NCBI GenBank assembly: GCA_020348985.1
Contig: CP070761.1
Location: 2,891,006-2,955,005, forward strand
Direction: 5' to 3'
DNA: 64,000 nucleotides
Origin: Candidatus Thorarchaeota archaeon
GTDB lineage: Archaea; Asgardarchaeota; Thorarchaeia; Thorarchaeales; Thorarchaeaceae
Shown: piece after piece, positions 60,098 through 64,000 of the stretch
How the letters are laid out: the number at the start of each line of letters is the position of its first letter
Position numbering within the stretch: the first letter of the stretch is position 1
Notes under the pieces: generated by a model
What the model was told of the DNA's origin: nothing
Databases searched by the model: none
The model's input: the letters and a program-made list of their open reading frames with translations, nothing else
Position numbers and translations under genes: made by a program

Positions 60098-61261
60098 CTA
60101 TTCGGATGCCTTCAGGTCTTCCAATTCCTTCTCTTTCTTCTCAAGTTTCTTCTTGAGACTCTCAAGGCGTTTGTCAAGTTTATCCGCTTGCTCTTGATAG
60201 CTTTCCGTGGGCATTGCACCAGAGGAGTGTCTCTGTTCTATGTGTTCTCGGAGCTGTCCAACGGACTTCAGTTCCTTCTTCAATGCCTTCACATCATCCT
60301 TCAATTCGCCTTCTTTCGATTCTTCGTCCGATTGGAACTGCTTTGCTGGTATCATCACCCCAAGCTGACCCTGAGTCTTCTCAGCAAAGTCTTGGAACTG
60401 GTCTCTAAGCTTCTCAATGTTGTCCTCCACACTCGACACATGTTTACTGACCTTTTCAATGTCCTTCTGGAGGTCAAATACTGCATCAACAAGCCTTCGT
60501 AGCGTGGACTCGAACTCCTTCGATACTGATGGCATCGGGGTTTCCTCCTTCTTCTTCTGCTCCTCAGCCACTTTACTCGGTTTTGGCGTGACAACCTGGT
60601 CACCAAGCCATCTGAATGCATTTACAGCGAACGTTTTATTCCCGGGATGCTGAAGACCTCCGCCTCTCCTGAAGATCTCATAGCTGCCTACACACAGGAT
60701 TCTACCTTTACCATGCTCAGCTACCGCAATTACGGGTTGCTTTGGCGGGTCCGCAGTGTCAGAAGTGCAGGCAATCACCGTCGCTTTCTCGGTGACTTTC
60801 AGAGTACAGCCTGAAGGAATCAGAAGCTCTCGGACATCATCAGTTATTGGATGAGCGGTTATATCAGAAATAATCGGCATAGTCGGAAGCCCTGCGTTGT
60901 TCCTTTCATCCTTAATTGCAGTGTTCTCAAATGATATCCCGAAGCCTTCAGAGATCTTGCTCATGTTGTTCATCAGGCCGCGATCCCCTCCAGAGAGTGA
61001 GAGAAGGAAGAGGCCGCCCCCGTTCTCCACAAACCGCTTCAGCGTGTCAACCTCGGGCTGACGTAGCTTGGAGCTATTGGGACAACCAAAGACAAGCACC
61101 TTGCACTCTGCTATCTTCTTTGCCAGTATCATATATTCAGAATAGGGCATGGCCTCAATGTCGTTATCTTTTAGGAGCTGTGCCAACTCAGAGTATGTCG
61201 AGTCCAGCCTTCCACGCTCATTCTGGGTTTGGTCAAAGAAGACTCTCATTCCTGAACTCAT
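60098..61261 (-). CDS. GIFT/IFT52-like domain protein with C-terminal coiled coil
   Basis: A 387-residue soluble protein. Residues 1-230 resemble the GIFT/GATase1-like fold of DUF4350 and IFT52: MRVFFDQTQNERGRLDS, KVLVFGCPNSSKLRQPEVD, LKRFVENGGGLFLLSL, ISEGFGISFENTAIKDE and the closing GSYEIFRRGG. Residues 250-385 form a coiled coil (KKKEETPMP ... VSKHVSSVEDNIEKLRDQFQ ... LESLKKKLEKKEKELEDL). IFT52 in eukaryotic intraflagellar transport has a GIFT domain followed by helices that bind IFT88. Homology to IFT52 is my inference from layout and needs a profile search. It is divergent from the HIT gene. Confidence 0.78.
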   Translation of the reverse strand: MSSGMRVFFDQTQNERGRLDSTYSELAQLLKDNDIEAMPYSEYMILAKKIAECKVLVFGCPNSSKLRQPEVDTLKRFVENGGGLFLLSLSGGDRGLMNNMSKISEGFGISFENTAIKDERNNAGLPTMPIISDITAHPITDDVRELLIPSGCTLKVTEKATVIACTSDTADPPKQPVIAVAEHGKGRILCVGSYEIFRRGGGLQHPGNKTFAVNAFRWLGDQVVTPKPSKVAEEQKKKEETPMPSVSKEFESTLRRLVDAVFDLQKDIEKVSKHVSSVEDNIEKLRDQFQDFAEKTQGQLGVMIPAKQFQSDEESKEGELKDDVKALKKELKSVGQLREHIEQRHSSGAMPTESYQEQADKLDKRLESLKKKLEKKEKELEDLKASE

Positions 61262-61339
61262 TCAGATCACCGAGTTGTCGACATGCATGAGCAAAGCATG
61301 CGTTAAGAGATTTGTGCAGACTAAGTCATCACTTCGAAT

Positions 61340-61349
61340 CTTTTATCAC
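61340..61349 (+). promoter_or_regulatory. TATA box of the HIT gene
   Basis: CTTTTATCAC lies 23-32 bases before the ATG at 61372, predicting a leaderless or nearly leaderless transcript. Confidence 0.55.
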
Positions 61350-61371
61350 AATGCAAACCTGCTTTCAGACT

Positions 61372-61803
61372 ATGAGTCAATCCTCAGACTGCATCTTCTG
61401 CAAAATCGTAAAAGGCGAAATACCTGCCTCAGTTGTCTTTGAAGACGAGCACGTGATGGCGTTCATGGACATATTTCCAATTGCGGAAGGACATATACTT
61501 CTCATCCCGAAGGATCACTATACAAACATGCTTGATATCGATCTTGAGTTGTTGCCGCATCTGGCAAGGAGACTGGCTTTGCTAACTCGACAGGTTGACA
61601 AGGCATTCAATGTTGGAGGTGTCATGAACATCGCTGCAAACGGTGCAGGCGCAGGTCAGGAGATACCTCATCTCCACTTCCATGTGATTCCTCGGGGCAG
61701 GGACGCCAACTACGGTTTCCGGTTTCCTCCTGGCTACCGAGAGGAAATGGCTCCGCGAGAAAAGCTCGAATCAATCGCCAAGAAGATCCAAGAAGCTGCA
61801 TAG
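61372..61803 (+). CDS. HIT-family nucleotide hydrolase
   Basis: A 143-residue HIT protein. It has the zinc-like N-terminal CIFCKIVKGEIPAS, the FMDIFPIAEGHILLIPKDHY strand, and the histidine triad HLHFHVIP at about residues 101-108. HIT enzymes hydrolyse nucleoside phosphoramidates or dinucleoside polyphosphates. The frame is open to 61312, but ATG 61372, behind a TATA box, is used. Confidence 0.92.
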   Translation: MSQSSDCIFCKIVKGEIPASVVFEDEHVMAFMDIFPIAEGHILLIPKDHYTNMLDIDLELLPHLARRLALLTRQVDKAFNVGGVMNIAANGAGAGQEIPHLHFHVIPRGRDANYGFRFPPGYREEMAPREKLESIAKKIQEAA

Positions 61804-61836
61804 GCTGCTCGGTTTTGCCCACAGTCGGTTCAAAGA

Positions 61837-62277
61837 CTACTTGGGCAAGTTGAGCAGATTCAATCCAGTAGGGCCATCTATCGCGCGTTTCAGTTCGTCG
61901 TCTAGTTCTGTCAGAAATAGCTCGATTGTAACTGATACTTCACATCCTTGCATCACATGACCGCCAAAGCAGTTTCCTTCCCGGTCCGAAACGACCATGT
62001 GTGCATGTACAGCCACTAATCCGTCTCCCGAAAGGGCCACATTGCCCGTAAGCGATACAACTTCTAGGTTTTTCTCGATGTCATAGCTGAGGTATTCCTT
62101 TGTCTCCATGTCAAAGAAACCCAAGCGTGCCTTGGAAATGGCTCCAATGCCAAAGAACTGGGCCGCTTTGATTTCATTTTCAATGGCAATAGAAGAAATA
62201 GCATCAATTGTGTCTTCACCAGGCAGCAGGCGAGACACTAGGACTCGCCGTGCCTTGGTTGTAATTGTCCGAACCAT
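61837..62277 (-). CDS. PPC/DUF296 domain protein
   Basis: A 146-residue PPC (plants and prokaryotes conserved) domain protein. The signature VSLTGNVALSGDGLVAVHAHMVVSD with its two histidines, followed by GGHVMQGCEVSVTIELFL, is complete. In plants the domain is linked to AT-hook DNA binding proteins; archaeal forms are metal-binding trimers of unknown role. The frame is open to 62448 but the conserved start is ATG 62277. It is divergent from polB. Confidence 0.87.
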   Translation of the reverse strand: MVRTITTKARRVLVSRLLPGEDTIDAISSIAIENEIKAAQFFGIGAISKARLGFFDMETKEYLSYDIEKNLEVVSLTGNVALSGDGLVAVHAHMVVSDREGNCFGGHVMQGCEVSVTIELFLTELDDELKRAIDGPTGLNLLNLPK

Positions 62278-62383
62278 GTTGCCACTGAAAGCAACCTCTC
62301 TAATGAAGGGCTCGCAGCCACCTTCATTGTGCTTTTGGGAAGCGCTTATCAGGATAGGTCCGCCCACGAATGCTTGAGACATC

Positions 62384-64000
62384 TTGAGCAACGAAAAGGA
62401 TGATAGGGAAGAAGGCCAGTCAAGCCTGGAGGACTTCTTCGCTTCCACAAACGGTCATGATGGAAGGCCTAATGAGACGAATAAGGCGGAAGAATCTAGG
62501 GATTCCCACAAGAAGACATCTGAATCAGATATTACTGCCAAGAACGCTCAAGATGACGGAGAGGAAACAACTGAGGATGAGCTTGACGAAGACGTTGACG
62601 TCGCTCCGATGGACCGTGTAGGAAAGCTCGACACGCCGAAAGATCTTCCTCCATCCTACCTGCTCTCGGTTGATTATGCTGGTCCCGAAAGAAAGGCTAT
62701 CATCCGATTGTACAACCCGGAAAAGAAGAAGATCTACTTTTGGTTTGACAACACAGGGCATAAACCCTTCTGCTATACTGACCTTCCCGTTCAGGCCGCT
62801 GAATCAATAGCTAGGCGCCATCAAGGGTTCATTAGTGCAGAAGAAGTCGAGCTCATCGACCTGTTGAGTGATGAGAAACGGAAAATGACGAAGATTTCTG
62901 CTAGTGATCCCTTGGCTATTGGTGGCGCACCTGGGGCTATCCGTGAGATGCTGAAGGGTGCTTCGGGTCCTGACGGTGTGGAAATCAGCCGCGCCTGGGA
63001 AGCCAATATCCGATACAGAAACTGCTATTCCTATGACCAGGAGATTGCCTCAGGACTTTTGTACAAGATTGAGAACGGAGATCTTCTTTCAGTCATTCCT
63101 GAGATTGACAAGCAAATCATGAAGGAATTCCGGGCCGCCTTTGCTAATGAATCCGAACTGGAGGGGATCATGGAGACCTATTCACCCATGTTCTTCACTG
63201 AGGTGCCTGACATCCGAAGGATTGCGGTTGATATCGAGGTCTATACTCCTGTCAAGAATAGAATTCCTGATGCTGTGACTGCTCCCTATCCAATCACAGC
63301 AATAGGGCTGTGTGACAATGAAGGCTACAACAAGTGTTTCTTGTTGAGGCGGAAAGGTCACCCAGAGGGGAAGAAAGGAAAGGACTATCCTAAAGAGCTT
63401 GAGGTAGTCTTCTTTGACGATGAGAAAGAGATGCTCATAGAGGCATTCAGAATCATCGATGACTATCCGATTGTTTTGTCATTTGTTGGCGATGCTTTTG
63501 ATCTCAACTACCTATATCATCGTGCGCAGAAGATCAATATCGACATGGACAAACACTGTCCTATACGGCTTGGCCGAGATGTTGCATTACTTAGGCGCGG
63601 GATTCATGTTGACCTTTACAGATTCCTCAAGAATCCGTCAATTCGACTCTATGCCCTGTCCGGTGCGTATGAAGGGTACAATCTTGATTCGATAGCTAGG
63701 GGGCTCCTGGACTATGGAAAGCTCGAGCTAAGTGATGACATCTCCTCGTTGCCGTACTATGAGCTTGCACACTATTGCTGGAGAGATGCAAACATCAATC
63801 TCCGAATCACACAATTCGATGACAATTTGCTTCTCAGGCTGATCATACTGCTCATGAGAATCTCGCGCCTATCCATGGAGGATGTCACTCGTCTAGGCAT
63901 ATCTTCGTGGATTCAATCCCTGTTTCGGCAGGAGCATAGGTCTCATAACTACCTTATTCCCCGACAGATTGACATTCAGATTGCCAAGTCGCCAGACGCG
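62384..64000 (+). CDS. polB: family B DNA polymerase, C-terminus cut by window edge
   Basis: The first 539 residues of a family B polymerase. Residues 1-85 are acidic and low complexity (GQSSLEDFFASTNG, then DDGEETTEDELDEDVDV); residues 12-18 resemble a PCNA-interacting-like QSSLEDFF. The uracil-binding N-terminal domain follows, then the 3'-5' exonuclease: ExoI AVDIEVYTP, ExoII SFVGDAFDLNYL, ExoIII YCWRDANI. No ATG is available after the in-frame stop at 62375-62377, so the TTG at 62384 is the start. The palm and fingers lie beyond the window. Confidence 0.92.
   Translation, partial: MSNEKDDREEGQSSLEDFFASTNGHDGRPNETNKAEESRDSHKKTSESDITAKNAQDDGEETTEDELDEDVDVAPMDRVGKLDTPKDLPPSYLLSVDYAGPERKAIIRLYNPEKKKIYFWFDNTGHKPFCYTDLPVQAAESIARRHQGFISAEEVELIDLLSDEKRKMTKISASDPLAIGGAPGAIREMLKGASGPDGVEISRAWEANIRYRNCYSYDQEIASGLLYKIENGDLLSVIPEIDKQIMKEFRAAFANESELEGIMETYSPMFFTEVPDIRRIAVDIEVYTPVKNRIPDAVTAPYPITAIGLCDNEGYNKCFLLRRKGHPEGKKGKDYPKELEVVFFDDEKEMLIEAFRIIDDYPIVLSFVGDAFDLNYLYHRAQKINIDMDKHCPIRLGRDVALLRRGIHVDLYRFLKNPSIRLYALSGAYEGYNLDSIARGLLDYGKLELSDDISSLPYYELAHYCWRDANINLRITQFDDNLLLRLIILLMRISRLSMEDVTRLGISSWIQSLFRQEHRSHNYLIPRQIDIQIAKSPDA

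Noticed and set aside
61282-61299. GCATG/CATGC inverted repeat between the GIFT-like and HIT genes
   Set aside because: Only a 5-bp stem with seven bases between; too short to support an operator.

Overview
The window is a chromosomal segment of an archaeon. Direct evidence is archaeal information-processing machinery: the primase large subunit with its Fe-S cysteines, a family B DNA polymerase, ABCE1/Rli1, the NurA-HerA-Mre11-Rad50 set, both partners of archaeosine synthase (ArcS and RaSEA), an archaeal-type triosephosphate isomerase, the archaeal FBP aldolase/phosphatase, and TATA boxes placed 24-30 bases before tRNA and leaderless gene starts. Gene style (mostly one-to-four-gene units, many TTG starts, large cell-surface proteins with TSP3 stalks or PHP domains, zinc-ribbon tails on several proteins, an IFT52/GIFT-like coiled-coil protein) makes me suspect an Asgard archaeon near Thorarchaeia. 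That placement is inference; no rRNA or marker comparison was possible.

Layout. 1-14 kb: a partial secreted protein, a TPR protein, a radical SAM protein, an interrupted membrane/TPR gene, an MBL hydrolase, DUF763, DUF3795, an AlkD-like glycosylase, a thioredoxin-like/methyltransferase pair, PriL, OGG1, and two tandem TSP3 surface proteins whose peptidase M28-like domains have lost most metal ligands. 14-22.4 kb: MobB, then a four-gene ABC exporter cassette (ATPase, two giant FtsX/MacB-like permeases, and a second ATPase ending in a zinc ribbon). 22.4-35 kb: metabolic and RNA genes (Toprim, two MDR dehydrogenases, OsmC, Mut7-C nuclease, PHP, YkgJ-like, ABCE1, uridine phosphorylase, FBP aldolase/phosphatase, parvulin, RHH regulator, TPI, DUF89). 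35-41 kb: NIF3-like protein, a GATase/PHP surface protein, small regulators, two nearly identical tRNA-Arg genes (CCG and GCG anticodons, encoded CCA), a gamma-carbonic-anhydrase-like protein and thioredoxin. 41-47.6 kb: a DUF1998 helicase followed by ArcS, RaSEA and a small protein. 47.6-50.2 kb: a 594-residue beta-sandwich-repeat protein and a UlaG-like protein with an altered metal motif. 50.4-57 kb: the nurA-herA-mre11-rad50 operon. 57-64 kb: two paralogous GT-C-type membrane proteins, the GIFT-like protein, a HIT protein, a PPC protein and the 5' part of DNA polymerase B.

How genes work together. HerA and NurA resect ends opened by Mre11-Rad50, and PolB and PriL belong to replication; OGG1 and AlkD-like remove damaged bases. 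ArcS adds lysine to preQ0-tRNA and RaSEA completes archaeosine at G15, a base present in both window tRNAs. TPI and FBP aldolase/phosphatase form part of gluconeogenesis. The ABC cassette and the large surface proteins belong to envelope biology.

The most unusual signals are a 14-bp direct repeat at 21-bp offset overlapping the TATA box of the repair operon, a short divergent Rad50, the pseudo-peptidase TSP3 pair, the GIFT-like protein, and several enzyme folds with replaced metal ligands. I saw no CRISPR array, transposase, integrase or rRNA. No complete undescribed system can be proven from sequence alone.
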